From NCBI GenBank assembly GCA_947627165.1, contig CANQUZ010000002.1:1-46663 (forward strand): 46,663 bases of DNA, read 5' to 3'. Every line of letters begins with the position of its first letter. Positions within the stretch are counted from its first letter, which is position 1. The stretch comes from an uncultured Roseburia sp. GTDB lineage: Bacteria > Bacillota > Clostridia > Lachnospirales > Lachnospiraceae. The notes under the pieces are model-generated. The model saw only the letters and a list, made by a program, of their open reading frames with translations, was not told the origin of the DNA and made no database searches. Of this stretch, positions 18,823 to 27,627 are shown one piece after another. The position numbers were made by a program, and so were the translations under genes.

Positions 18823-19860
18823 ATGAAAAAGATAAGTATCGTCATACCCTGCTACAATGAGGTGGAAAACGTGGAATTGATGAGTTTTGCAGTCAAAAAC
18901 GTCCTCAACGAAGCGCTGCCGGAGTATGACTATGAGATTTTGTTTATTGACAACTGTTCTACGGACGGGACAAGGGAAAAATTAGAGGGCATATGCGCCA
19001 ACGACAGAAAAATAAAGGCGATTTTTAACGTGACGAATTTTGGGCAGTTTAATTCCCCCTTTTATGCGATGTGCCAGTCCACCGGGGACTGCACCATTTG
19101 TATGTGCTGTGACTTCCAGGACCCTGTGGAACTGATTCCGAAGTTTGTCCATGAATGGGAGAAAGGCCATAAGATTGTCAGCGGCATTAAGACCAGCAGC
19201 AAGGAGAACCGCTTTATTTATTTTTTGCGGACGATGTATTATAAGGTAATCAAAAATATGTCTACGACGCAGATGATTGAACACTTCACCGGGTTTGGGC
19301 TTTATGATAAATCCTTTATTGCCATTTTGCGCCAGTTAGACGACCCCATCCCTTTCATCCGAGGCATTGTGGCGGAGTACGGCCATGGGTTTAACCGGGT
19401 GGAAATCGCATATGAACAGCCGAAGAGGCGGGCGGGAAAAACCCACAACAATTTTTACAGCCTTTACGACGCGGCAATGTTAAGCTTTACCTCCTACACC
19501 AAAGTAGGGCTCAGGCTGGCGACTTTTCTGGGGTTTATTGCAGGGGCGGTCAGCTTGTTCATCGCGCTGTTTTATACGCTATATAAACTTACCCACTGGT
19601 ACACGTTCCAGGCGGGAAATGCGCCGATGGTCATTGGTATCTTTATGCTTGGTTCCTTGCAGCTGTTTTTTATCGGATTATTGGGAGAATATATTTTAAA
19701 TATTAATACCAGAGTGATTCACAGGCCCCTTGTGGTGGAGGAGCGGCGCCTCAATTTTGAAGAAACGGAACTGCAGATAGGGATTGAGCGGAAGGATGGC
19801 TCTGCATCGGAACAAACGGACGGCAAAGGAACATCTGAAACGATGGAAAATGGAAAATAA
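18823..19860 (+). CDS. GT2 family glycosyltransferase with C-terminal TM pair (GtrB/DPM-like)
   Basis: SIVIPCYNEVENVELM, FIDNCSTDGT, two C-terminal TM helices LLGEYILNINTRV. Confidence 0.87.
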   Translation: MKKISIVIPCYNEVENVELMSFAVKNVLNEALPEYDYEILFIDNCSTDGTREKLEGICANDRKIKAIFNVTNFGQFNSPFYAMCQSTGDCTICMCCDFQDPVELIPKFVHEWEKGHKIVSGIKTSSKENRFIYFLRTMYYKVIKNMSTTQMIEHFTGFGLYDKSFIAILRQLDDPIPFIRGIVAEYGHGFNRVEIAYEQPKRRAGKTHNNFYSLYDAAMLSFTSYTKVGLRLATFLGFIAGAVSLFIALFYTLYKLTHWYTFQAGNAPMVIGIFMLGSLQLFFIGLLGEYILNINTRVIHRPLVVEERRLNFEETELQIGIERKDGSASEQTDGKGTSETMENGK

Positions 19861-19903
19861 AAAATGAAAGATTAGAAATTTAGTCGCAGCATGGAGGATA
19901 AGG

Positions 19904-21247
19904 GTGAAAAAGGTTATCACTTACGGATCTTTTGATTTGTTTCATGAAGGACATTATAATTTATTAAAACGGGCGAAGGCGCTGGGAGATTATCTGATCG
20001 TGGGAGTGACCACGGAGCAGTACGACGAATCCAGAGGAAAGCTAAACATTGTGGACTCTCTGGATAAACGTATTGAGAATGTCAGGCGGACGGGGTTTGC
20101 CGATGAGATTATCGTAGAAGATCATCCGGGGCAGAAGGTGGAAGACGTCCAGAAATACGGCATAGACATTTTTACCGTGGGTTCTGACTGGATTGGATGC
20201 TTTGAACATATGAGGGAGTTCTGCGAAGTGGTGTACTTAGAGCGGACGAAAAATATTTCCTCCACCATTATCCGCAGTCAGGGATACCAACTGATCCGGA
20301 TAGGCGTGATTGGCACTGGACGGATTGCCGTGCGCTTTGTCCCGGAAGCAAAATATGTCAGCGGCGTGCTGGTCAACAGTGTTTATAACCCTAATCTGGC
20401 TGGGGCAAAAGATTTTGGGACGAAATTTGAACTGGATGTGGCTACGGACAATCTGGAAGAGTTTTTTGAAAAGATAGACGCCGTCTATGTGGCCTCTCCC
20501 CATGAGACACATTATGAGTATGTGAAAAAAGCGCTGGAGCATGATAAGCACGTCTTGTGCGAGAAGCCGCTTGCCTTTCAAAAAGCCCAGGCGGAGGAAT
20601 TATTTGCCTTGGCCCGCCAGAAAGACCGCATTTTATTGGAAGCAATCAAAACGGCGTATTGTCCCGGATTTGTCCAGATGATGGGAATTGCCAAGAGCGG
20701 GATTATTGGAAAAGTCTGCGATGTGGAAGCCTGCTTTACCCGCCTGACGGATAAAGGGCTCAGAGAGCGGACGGATTTGGAATATGGCGGCGGTTTTACC
20801 GAATTTGGCAGCCATACCCTTCTGCCCATTATGAAATTAATGGGGACAGATTATAAGGAGGTCCGCTTTGACAGCATCAAGGATACCAATGGGCTGGATT
20901 TATACACAAAAGCCTCTTTTGTCTATGAAAATGGGATGGCATTATCGAAGAGCGGAGTCGGCGTAAAATCCGAGGGACAGCTTTTGATTTCCGGCACAAA
21001 TGGTTATATTTTGGCGGAGTCGCCCTGGTGGCTGACGCAGTATTTTGAAGTCCGCTTTGAGGACCCCTCCAAAAAAGAGCGCTATTTTTCTAAATTTTTG
21101 GGACAGGGCCTGCGTTATGAAATCAGTGATTTTGCTTATATGATACATGGACATCAGGGGCGTTCCTACAAATTTACCCAGGAGGAATCCATTGCGATTG
21201 CGGGGGTAATGGAAAAATTTTTGGAAAAGAGGAAACGGGGAGAATGA
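19904..21247 (+). CDS. Fusion: TagD-like cytidylyltransferase + Gfo/Idh/MocA oxidoreductase
   Basis: N-term VITYGSFDLFHEGHYNLLKRAK...VGSDW...RTKNISSTIIR; C-term IRIGVIGTGRIAVRFVPE...VLCEKPLAFQKAQAEELF...EYGGGFTEFGSH. Confidence 0.88.
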   Translation: MKKVITYGSFDLFHEGHYNLLKRAKALGDYLIVGVTTEQYDESRGKLNIVDSLDKRIENVRRTGFADEIIVEDHPGQKVEDVQKYGIDIFTVGSDWIGCFEHMREFCEVVYLERTKNISSTIIRSQGYQLIRIGVIGTGRIAVRFVPEAKYVSGVLVNSVYNPNLAGAKDFGTKFELDVATDNLEEFFEKIDAVYVASPHETHYEYVKKALEHDKHVLCEKPLAFQKAQAEELFALARQKDRILLEAIKTAYCPGFVQMMGIAKSGIIGKVCDVEACFTRLTDKGLRERTDLEYGGGFTEFGSHTLLPIMKLMGTDYKEVRFDSIKDTNGLDLYTKASFVYENGMALSKSGVGVKSEGQLLISGTNGYILAESPWWLTQYFEVRFEDPSKKERYFSKFLGQGLRYEISDFAYMIHGHQGRSYKFTQEESIAIAGVMEKFLEKRKRGE

Positions 21248-23349
21248 GGCAAAAATATTTAGAGGCGGAAGCAGGGATTGCTATCCATCCGGAAAGCGGC
21301 AAAATCGAAAAAGAACAGCCGTTTTATATGGCAAGCCGCATCCTTTACCGCGCCGCTAAGGGCGACAGGCTGGTAGTCAACGACTGGGCGTTTGGTTTAA
21401 AAGTCGCCAGATATGGGTTGGAGATTCCCGAAGACTATATGTATACTTATATGTATGAGGAAGAACAGAATTGGAGCTGTTACAGGGGGAATCTGGAGGA
21501 AACGGACTTTTCAAAAGAAGATTATGTCTTTCCGGAGGACTGCTATTTCCGCATCCTGCTGAGAAAATGGGATGGTAATTGGTGCATTAGGGAGGATGCC
21601 GCGCGAATCAATGAGATTTTATCCTTCCACTCAGTGATTGGGACCGAAGAGGAAGGCGGGGAACAGCAGGAAACGAAGCTGTATTTTTTAGAGGAAACCC
21701 AAAAAACGGCGGAAAGCGTCTGGGAGAAGACAGCGGATGGAAAGGCGTTAGTTTTTTGCTTACTGTCAGATTCCCATTATGTGGTAAACGGCACTTGGGA
21801 CGACACCATTTCCAATTTGAAACGTGTGCATGAGAACATCGGATTTGACGGCATCATTCATCTGGGAGATTTACAGGATGGAATGCTGGAGAAGAAGATG
21901 TGTTATCGGATTGCGTCAAAATGTATCCGGGATATGAGAAATGTCTGCGAACCGGTATATCTTGCCATTGGGAACCATGACACCAACTATTTTAAAGGAA
22001 ATACGGCGTGGCTGACAGAGGAAGAGCAGTATGGGATTTACGGGAGGTTCATGGACCGATATGTTTGCCGTGAGGGAGTAAAAGGCTATTATTATGTAGA
22101 CTACGAGGAGGCAGGACTCCGGATGGTTTTCCTGACCTCCTTTAATCACAGGGAGAAACTGCGCTATGGATTTCCGGAAGAGGAAGTTACCTGGGTAAAG
22201 AAAGTTTTATGGGAAACGCCGAAGGATTTTAAAGTGCTGCTGTTTTCTCATGATGCGCCTCTGGCAAGGCTGGATTACTGGGCGGAGGACATCCGGAACG
22301 GAGCAAGGCTGATGGAGGTGTTAGAGGAGTATCATAATACGCCGGGGCGTTTTATTTTGGGCTATATCCACGGACATACCCATGCGGATTTTGTTTTTCA
22401 GAATGCGGACAGCAGCAGAAAAACGTTTCCCATTATTTCGATTGGGTGCAGTAAGTGCGAATATTTCCCCGATAAAAAGCCGGAAGGCTCCACGCGCTAT
22501 GAGAGGAAGCTCTCCAGTGTGACACAGGACTTATGGGATGTGCTGATTGTAAAACCGGAACAAAGGAAACTGGAGTTTGTACGCTTTGGCGCAGGGGAAG
22601 ACAGGACGGTGTCCCATGGCACTAAGGTGTGGGCGCACCGGGGCGCATCGGGCTATGCGCCGGAAAATACCCTGGAAGCCTTTGCCTTAGCGGCGCAGAT
22701 GCAGGCGGACGGGGTGGAGTTGGACGTTCAGCTCACGAAGGACGGTGAAATTGTGGTGGCGCATGATGAGACCATTAACCGTGTGAGCGATGGTTGCGGC
22801 CGTATCATAGACTACACGCTGGCGGAATTAAAGGGATTTCAGTTTAAAAAGACAAAGCCGGAATACGAGGGAGAATGCCGCATACCAACGCTGAGGGAAG
22901 TCTTTGAACTCCTGAAGGACACCGGATTAACCGTCAATATTGAGCTGAAAACAGGGATTCTGCCTTACGAGGGAATCGAAAAGAAAGTCGTGGAACTGGT
23001 GCATGAAATGGGATATGAGAACCGCGTGCTGTACTCTTCTTTTAACCACCGTTCCGTATTAAAAGTGCGGGAGTATGACCCGCAGGCGAAACTGGCTTTT
23101 TTGTACAGCAATGAACTTGCAAAGGCGGCGGATTACGCGCTGTCTCATGGGGTGTACACGCTGCATCCTTCCGTATCCGGCGCGCAAGAAGAGGAAGAGA
23201 TGCGCCGGTGCTTCCGAAATAATGTGGAAGTCAATGTATGGACAGTCAATGCGGAAGAGCAAATGCATAAATTACATCGTATGGGCGTCAATGCCATCAT
23301 TACCAACTATCCCGATGTGGCAAAGCGCATTTGCCGGGAAGGGGAGTGA
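21244..23349 (+). CDS. Fusion: calcineurin-like metallophosphoesterase + glycerophosphodiester phosphodiesterase (GDPD)
   Basis: MPE motifs LLSDSHY, IHLGDLQDG, AIGNHDTNY, LFSHDAPL, GYIHGHTH; GDPD motifs AHRGASGYAPENTLEAF, VELDVQLTKDGEIVVAHDETI, VNIELKTG, NVWTVN. Confidence 0.88.
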   Translation: MRQKYLEAEAGIAIHPESGKIEKEQPFYMASRILYRAAKGDRLVVNDWAFGLKVARYGLEIPEDYMYTYMYEEEQNWSCYRGNLEETDFSKEDYVFPEDCYFRILLRKWDGNWCIREDAARINEILSFHSVIGTEEEGGEQQETKLYFLEETQKTAESVWEKTADGKALVFCLLSDSHYVVNGTWDDTISNLKRVHENIGFDGIIHLGDLQDGMLEKKMCYRIASKCIRDMRNVCEPVYLAIGNHDTNYFKGNTAWLTEEEQYGIYGRFMDRYVCREGVKGYYYVDYEEAGLRMVFLTSFNHREKLRYGFPEEEVTWVKKVLWETPKDFKVLLFSHDAPLARLDYWAEDIRNGARLMEVLEEYHNTPGRFILGYIHGHTHADFVFQNADSSRKTFPIISIGCSKCEYFPDKKPEGSTRYERKLSSVTQDLWDVLIVKPEQRKLEFVRFGAGEDRTVSHGTKVWAHRGASGYAPENTLEAFALAAQMQADGVELDVQLTKDGEIVVAHDETINRVSDGCGRIIDYTLAELKGFQFKKTKPEYEGECRIPTLREVFELLKDTGLTVNIELKTGILPYEGIEKKVVELVHEMGYENRVLYSSFNHRSVLKVREYDPQAKLAFLYSNELAKAADYALSHGVYTLHPSVSGAQEEEEMRRCFRNNVEVNVWTVNAEEQMHKLHRMGVNAIITNYPDVAKRICREGE

Positions 23350-23352
23350 CCT

Positions 23353-24159
23353 ATGTTAGAATTGGATGAAAAAACCTTAAGAAATCTGCAGATGACGGAA
23401 CTGGAGCTGTTAGAAGAGGTGGACCGCATCTGTAAAAAATGCCATATCCACTATAATATTATTGCGGGGACTCTGCTTGGCGCAGTGCGCCACGGAGGGT
23501 TTATTCCCTGGGACGACGACGCGGACGTAGCGTTGCTGCGCCCGGAATATGAAAAGTTTTGCAAGGCCTGTGAAACGGAGCTGGATACGACCCGGTTTTA
23601 CTTCCAGGATCACCGCCACACTCCGGGATACCGCTGGGGCTATGGAAAGCTGCGGCGCAAGGATACCGTGTTCCTGCGGGAGCATCAGGAGCATATGCCC
23701 TATGAACAGGGCGTTTTCATTGATGTGTTCCCCTTAGATTATGTGCCGGAAAATTACGGGCTGCGCAGAATCCATAATTTTGTATGCTTTCTGTACCGCA
23801 AATTTTTCTGGTCGGAAGTGGGGAGAGTGGCAGATAAGAATCCTTTCATGCGGAGGGTGTATGCCCTCATGAGCAAGGTACCGGAAAAGAAATTAAAAGA
23901 AAGTTTTGACCGTTTTATCCGCCTGACAAACCGGCGTAAAACCAAGTGGGTGCGCATTCTCACGTTTCCTACGCCAAATAAGGCGTATGGCTATCGGACC
24001 AGGTGGTACCAAAATTCCGCCGATATTACCTTTGAGGGCGTTACCTTTTCCGGGATTAAGGATTATGACGGCTACCTGAGCTTCAAGTTTGGGGATTATA
24101 ACACATTGCCTCCGGAAAATCAGCGCAAGGTGCATCCGGTAAGTGATATTCAGGTATGA
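23353..24159 (+). CDS. LicD family phosphotransferase
   Basis: YNIIAGTLLGAVRHGGFIPWDDDADVALLRPEYEKF, FIDVFPLDYVP. Confidence 0.9.
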   Translation: MLELDEKTLRNLQMTELELLEEVDRICKKCHIHYNIIAGTLLGAVRHGGFIPWDDDADVALLRPEYEKFCKACETELDTTRFYFQDHRHTPGYRWGYGKLRRKDTVFLREHQEHMPYEQGVFIDVFPLDYVPENYGLRRIHNFVCFLYRKFFWSEVGRVADKNPFMRRVYALMSKVPEKKLKESFDRFIRLTNRRKTKWVRILTFPTPNKAYGYRTRWYQNSADITFEGVTFSGIKDYDGYLSFKFGDYNTLPPENQRKVHPVSDIQV

Positions 24160-24262
24160 AACAATTCTTGCAGTTTCGTTGTTATGATTTTGATTCGGAA
24201 TAAGAAGAAAAAATAGTGCTTTGGCAGGCATGAAATTTTTATAAGAATACCAGATTCTGGCG

Positions 24263-24292
24263 AAAGAGTTCCCCCTGAGGAACTCTTTTTTT
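24263..24292 (+). terminator. Rho-independent terminator of module 2
   Basis: AAAGAGTTCC-ccctga-GGAACTCTTTTTTT. Confidence 0.85.
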
Positions 24293-24363
24293 AATTATCA
24301 TGAAAGAGGTGAGTGTTGGATAACGAAGCGAGAAGAGAATGGTATCATCTGATTTATTAAAGG

Positions 24364-24509
24364 GTAACAGTTCAGCCCACGCCATTCGCAATCCCGCACT
24401 ACGGGCTTCAAAATTGCTCATGAACGGGCGTTCTGCTCATAAGCAGTCTCGTATGCTCATTCATGCAAGCATGATTCGCCTATGAGACTGCTTATGGCTG
24501 AACTGTTAC
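24364..24509 (+). mobile_element. MITE-like palindromic element, copy 3 (146 bp)
   Basis: GTAACAGTTCAGCC...GGCTGAACTGTTAC; flanks ATTAAAgg / ATTAAAat suggest a degraded 8-bp duplication. Confidence 0.88.
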
Positions 24510-24543
24510 ATTAAAATAACAGACATACAATTTGTTCATTTCA

Positions 24544-24572
24544 TTGCTTGAGATTCTAAAGTATGATAAAAT
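24544..24572 (+). promoter_or_regulatory. Predicted promoter TTGCTT-17-TAAAAT (TGa extended) for the sulfation cassette
   Basis: Boxes and spacing; upstream of cysD. Confidence 0.5.
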
Positions 24573-24676
24573 AAAACGGAAAATTTTGTATAAATATTAT
24601 AGGTTTAAACTATCGTATGTCTGAATTTATTGCTGCAACATAAGGAATAATTGTAATCAAAAATAGGAGAAAACGT

Positions 24677-25570
24677 ATGAATCATTTAGATGAACTTGAA
24701 GCAGAAGCGATTTATATTATGCGGGAAGTGGCAGCCGAGTGTGAAAAGCCAGTCATGTTATATTCCATCGGAAAAGATTCTTCCGTCATGCTGCATCTGG
24801 CAATGAAAGCATTTTATCCGGAGAAGCCGCCTTTTCCGTTTCTTCATGTGAATACCACATGGAAATTTAAAGAAATGATAGAATTTCGTGATAGAATAGC
24901 AGAGGAATTAGGAATAGAAATGCTGGAGTATATCAACGAAGATGGGGTTAAGCAGGGAATCAATCCCTTTGATCATGGCTCTTCCTATACAGATATTATG
25001 AAAACTCAGGCACTAAAACAGGCATTAGACAAATATGGTTTTACCGCTGCCTTTGGCGGAGGAAGAAGGGATGAGGAAAAATCAAGAGCAAAAGAGAGGA
25101 TTTTTTCTTTCCGCAATGAACAGCATACCTGGGATCCCAAAAACCAGCGTCCGGAAATGTGGAAATTATTTAACACGAAAATCAAAAAAGGAGAGAGTAT
25201 CCGTGTATTTCCACTTTCTAACTGGACAGAGTCAGACATCTGGCAGTATATCAGGAGGGAGAACATAAAAATCGTATCCCTTTACTTTGCGAAGGAGCGT
25301 CCGGTAGTGGAGAGAAACGGACAGCTTATTATGGTAGATGACGACCGTATGCGTCTTTTGCCGGGAGAAAAAGTGGAAAATAAAATGGTACGTTTCCGTA
25401 CCTTAGGCTGTTATCCGCTGACGGGAGGTATGGAATCCGCTGCGGTCACCTTAGACGAAATTATTGAAGAGACTTTATCCTCAGTGGAGTCTGAGCGGAC
25501 AAGCCGTATCATTGATTCCGACGGTGGATCTGCCAGCATGGAAAAAAGAAAGCGGGAGGGATATTTTTAG
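24677..25570 (+). CDS. cysD: Sulfate adenylyltransferase subunit 2
   Basis: [23 protein letters not shown] (PP-loop), [22 protein letters not shown]. Confidence 0.95.
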   Translation: MNHLDELEAEAIYIMREVAAECEKPVMLYSIGKDSSVMLHLAMKAFYPEKPPFPFLHVNTTWKFKEMIEFRDRIAEELGIEMLEYINEDGVKQGINPFDHGSSYTDIMKTQALKQALDKYGFTAAFGGGRRDEEKSRAKERIFSFRNEQHTWDPKNQRPEMWKLFNTKIKKGESIRVFPLSNWTESDIWQYIRRENIKIVSLYFAKERPVVERNGQLIMVDDDRMRLLPGEKVENKMVRFRTLGCYPLTGGMESAAVTLDEIIEETLSSVESERTSRIIDSDGGSASMEKRKREGYF

Positions 25571-25572
25571 AG

Positions 25573-27408
25573 ATGAAAGACGAGCTGCTTAAATTTATCA
25601 CCTGTGGAAGCGTAGATGATGGAAAATCTACATTAATTGGACATATGTTATATGATGCGAAACTGTTATTTGCAGACCAGAAAAAGGCATTGGAACTGGA
25701 TTCAAAGGTTGGTTCAAGAGATGGGAACATTGACTACTCCTTGTTATTAGACGGCCTGATGGCAGAGCGCGAGCAGGGAATCACCATTGATGTGGCATAC
25801 CGCTATTTTACCACGGAAAACCGGAGTTTTATTGTCGCAGATACGCCGGGGCATGAAGAATACACCAGAAATATGGCAGTGGGAGCTTCCTTTGCCTCTC
25901 TTGCTGTGATTTTAGTGGATGCAAGCCAGGGAGTGCTTGTACAGACCAGACGCCATTCGAGAATTTGTTCTCTGATGGGAATCAAGCATTTTGTGTTTGC
26001 TGTCAATAAAATGGATTTGGTGCATTATGACCAACAGAGGTTTGAGAAAATCCAAAAAGATATTAGGATCCTTATGGCAGAGTTTGATTATAAGTCTATG
26101 AAAATGATACCGGTATCTGCCACCGAGGGAGACAATATTACCAAGTACTCCCCTAAGATGCCTTGGTATGATGGAGAAGCACTCTTAACTTATTTGGAAA
26201 ATGTAGATGTGTCCGAGAAAGGGGAGGAAAAGGGTTTTTCTATGCCGGTACAGCGAGTTTGCCGTCCGAATCACAATTTCCGTGGTTTCCAGGGACAGAT
26301 TTCCTCCGGCTCCATTGCCGTTGGGGATACTGTCACAGTCTTACCCAGTGGGGAAAAAGCAAGGGTAAGCAATATTTTAGAGACGGATAGAGAGGTAGAG
26401 GAAAGTTTTAAGGGACACGCTGTCACTATCCAGTTAGATACGGAGATTGATGTATCCCGCGGTTGTGTTTTGAAAAAAGATTACGAACTCTACACCGGTT
26501 CTGCGTTTACCGCCTCCATTCTGTGGATGGATGACAGCAGCTTGGTGGCAGGACGAAATTTCTGGCTGAAACTTGGAACACAGCAGGTACCTGCCACGGT
26601 TATGCGAATCAAATATAAAACGGATGTGAATACTGGCGCAGAAGTTTATGTAGATAATATCTATAAAAATGAAATTGCATTCTGTGAGGTTAGCGTAGGG
26701 AGCAAAATTGTCTTTGACAAATTTGCAAACAATCGGGAATTAGGTTCTTTAATACTGATTGACCGCATCACCAATATGACCTCGGCCTGTGGCGTGGTGG
26801 TAAGACCCTTGGACAGGGGAAGAAGCCTTACCTGGCATAATATGGATATTACAAGAGAACTCCGTGAGCAGCGGTTGAATCAAAAAGCTGTGACCATATG
26901 GATGACAGGGCTTTCCGGAGCAGGAAAATCCACCCTTGCCAATGAGTTGGAAAAGCGTTTGTTTGCCTTGGGAAAACAGACGATGCTTTTAGATGGGGAT
27001 AATGTCCGTATGGGATTGAATAAAAACCTTGGATTTGAGGAAAAAGATAGAATCGAGAACATCCGCAGAATTGCAGAGGTGTCAAAATTGATGAATGATG
27101 CGGGACTGATTGTACTGACGTCCTTTATCTCTCCTTTCCGCCAGGACAGAAGAAATGCAAAGGATATTATTGGAGAGAGATTTGTGGAGGTGTATGTCAG
27201 CACTCCTATAGAGGAATGCGAGAGACGGGATGTCAAAGGTCTCTATAAAGAGGCGAGAGCCGGAAAAATTTCCAATTTTACCGGAGTGTCAAGCCCTTAT
27301 GAGGTGCCGGAATCTCCAGATATTGTGGTGGATACCAGCGCACATAGCTTAGAAGAATGTGTGGATATCGTGCTAAAAGGTTTAGGACCTTACCTGCAAG
27401 AGGCGTAA
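25573..27408 (+). CDS. cysNC: Bifunctional sulfate adenylyltransferase subunit 1 / adenylylsulfate kinase (CysNC/NodQ-like)
   Basis: GTPase motifs TCGSVDDGKSTLIG, DTPGHEEYTRNM, NKMD; APS-kinase domain WMTGLSGAGKSTLANELE...LDGDNVRMGLNKNLGF. Confidence 0.95.
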   Translation: MKDELLKFITCGSVDDGKSTLIGHMLYDAKLLFADQKKALELDSKVGSRDGNIDYSLLLDGLMAEREQGITIDVAYRYFTTENRSFIVADTPGHEEYTRNMAVGASFASLAVILVDASQGVLVQTRRHSRICSLMGIKHFVFAVNKMDLVHYDQQRFEKIQKDIRILMAEFDYKSMKMIPVSATEGDNITKYSPKMPWYDGEALLTYLENVDVSEKGEEKGFSMPVQRVCRPNHNFRGFQGQISSGSIAVGDTVTVLPSGEKARVSNILETDREVEESFKGHAVTIQLDTEIDVSRGCVLKKDYELYTGSAFTASILWMDDSSLVAGRNFWLKLGTQQVPATVMRIKYKTDVNTGAEVYVDNIYKNEIAFCEVSVGSKIVFDKFANNRELGSLILIDRITNMTSACGVVVRPLDRGRSLTWHNMDITRELREQRLNQKAVTIWMTGLSGAGKSTLANELEKRLFALGKQTMLLDGDNVRMGLNKNLGFEEKDRIENIRRIAEVSKLMNDAGLIVLTSFISPFRQDRRNAKDIIGERFVEVYVSTPIEECERRDVKGLYKEARAGKISNFTGVSSPYEVPESPDIVVDTSAHSLEECVDIVLKGLGPYLQEA

Positions 27409-27546
27409 AGGGCGATAGTGGTTTTAAGAGGCGAAAAATTTAGTGGGCTCCCTTTTGGGTAAATAAGTGTATGCGTAAGAGCACTGGATGCCTAGAAGGG
27501 GGCCTATGCCATGTCTAAAAGGAAATAAACTTTCATTCTTAATTTA

Positions 27547-27575
27547 TTGAATGCCTTCTAAACTTATGATAGAAT
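27547..27575 (+). promoter_or_regulatory. Predicted promoter TTGAAT-17-TAGAAT (TGa extended) for the sulfotransferase
   Basis: Boxes and spacing upstream of 27628. Confidence 0.45.
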
Positions 27576-27627
27576 GCACTTAAATATACAAGGTTAGTAG
27601 ATAGTTTGAAAGAATGAGAGGTTGAAA

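Noticed and set aside
24239-24421. 60-aa minus-strand ORF
   Set aside because: Translation of part of the MITE and the terminator region; not a credible gene
24364-24509. Possible CRISPR-like repeat array from recurring palindromes
   Set aside because: Copies are kilobases apart, differ in length and have target duplications; there are no regularly spaced repeats
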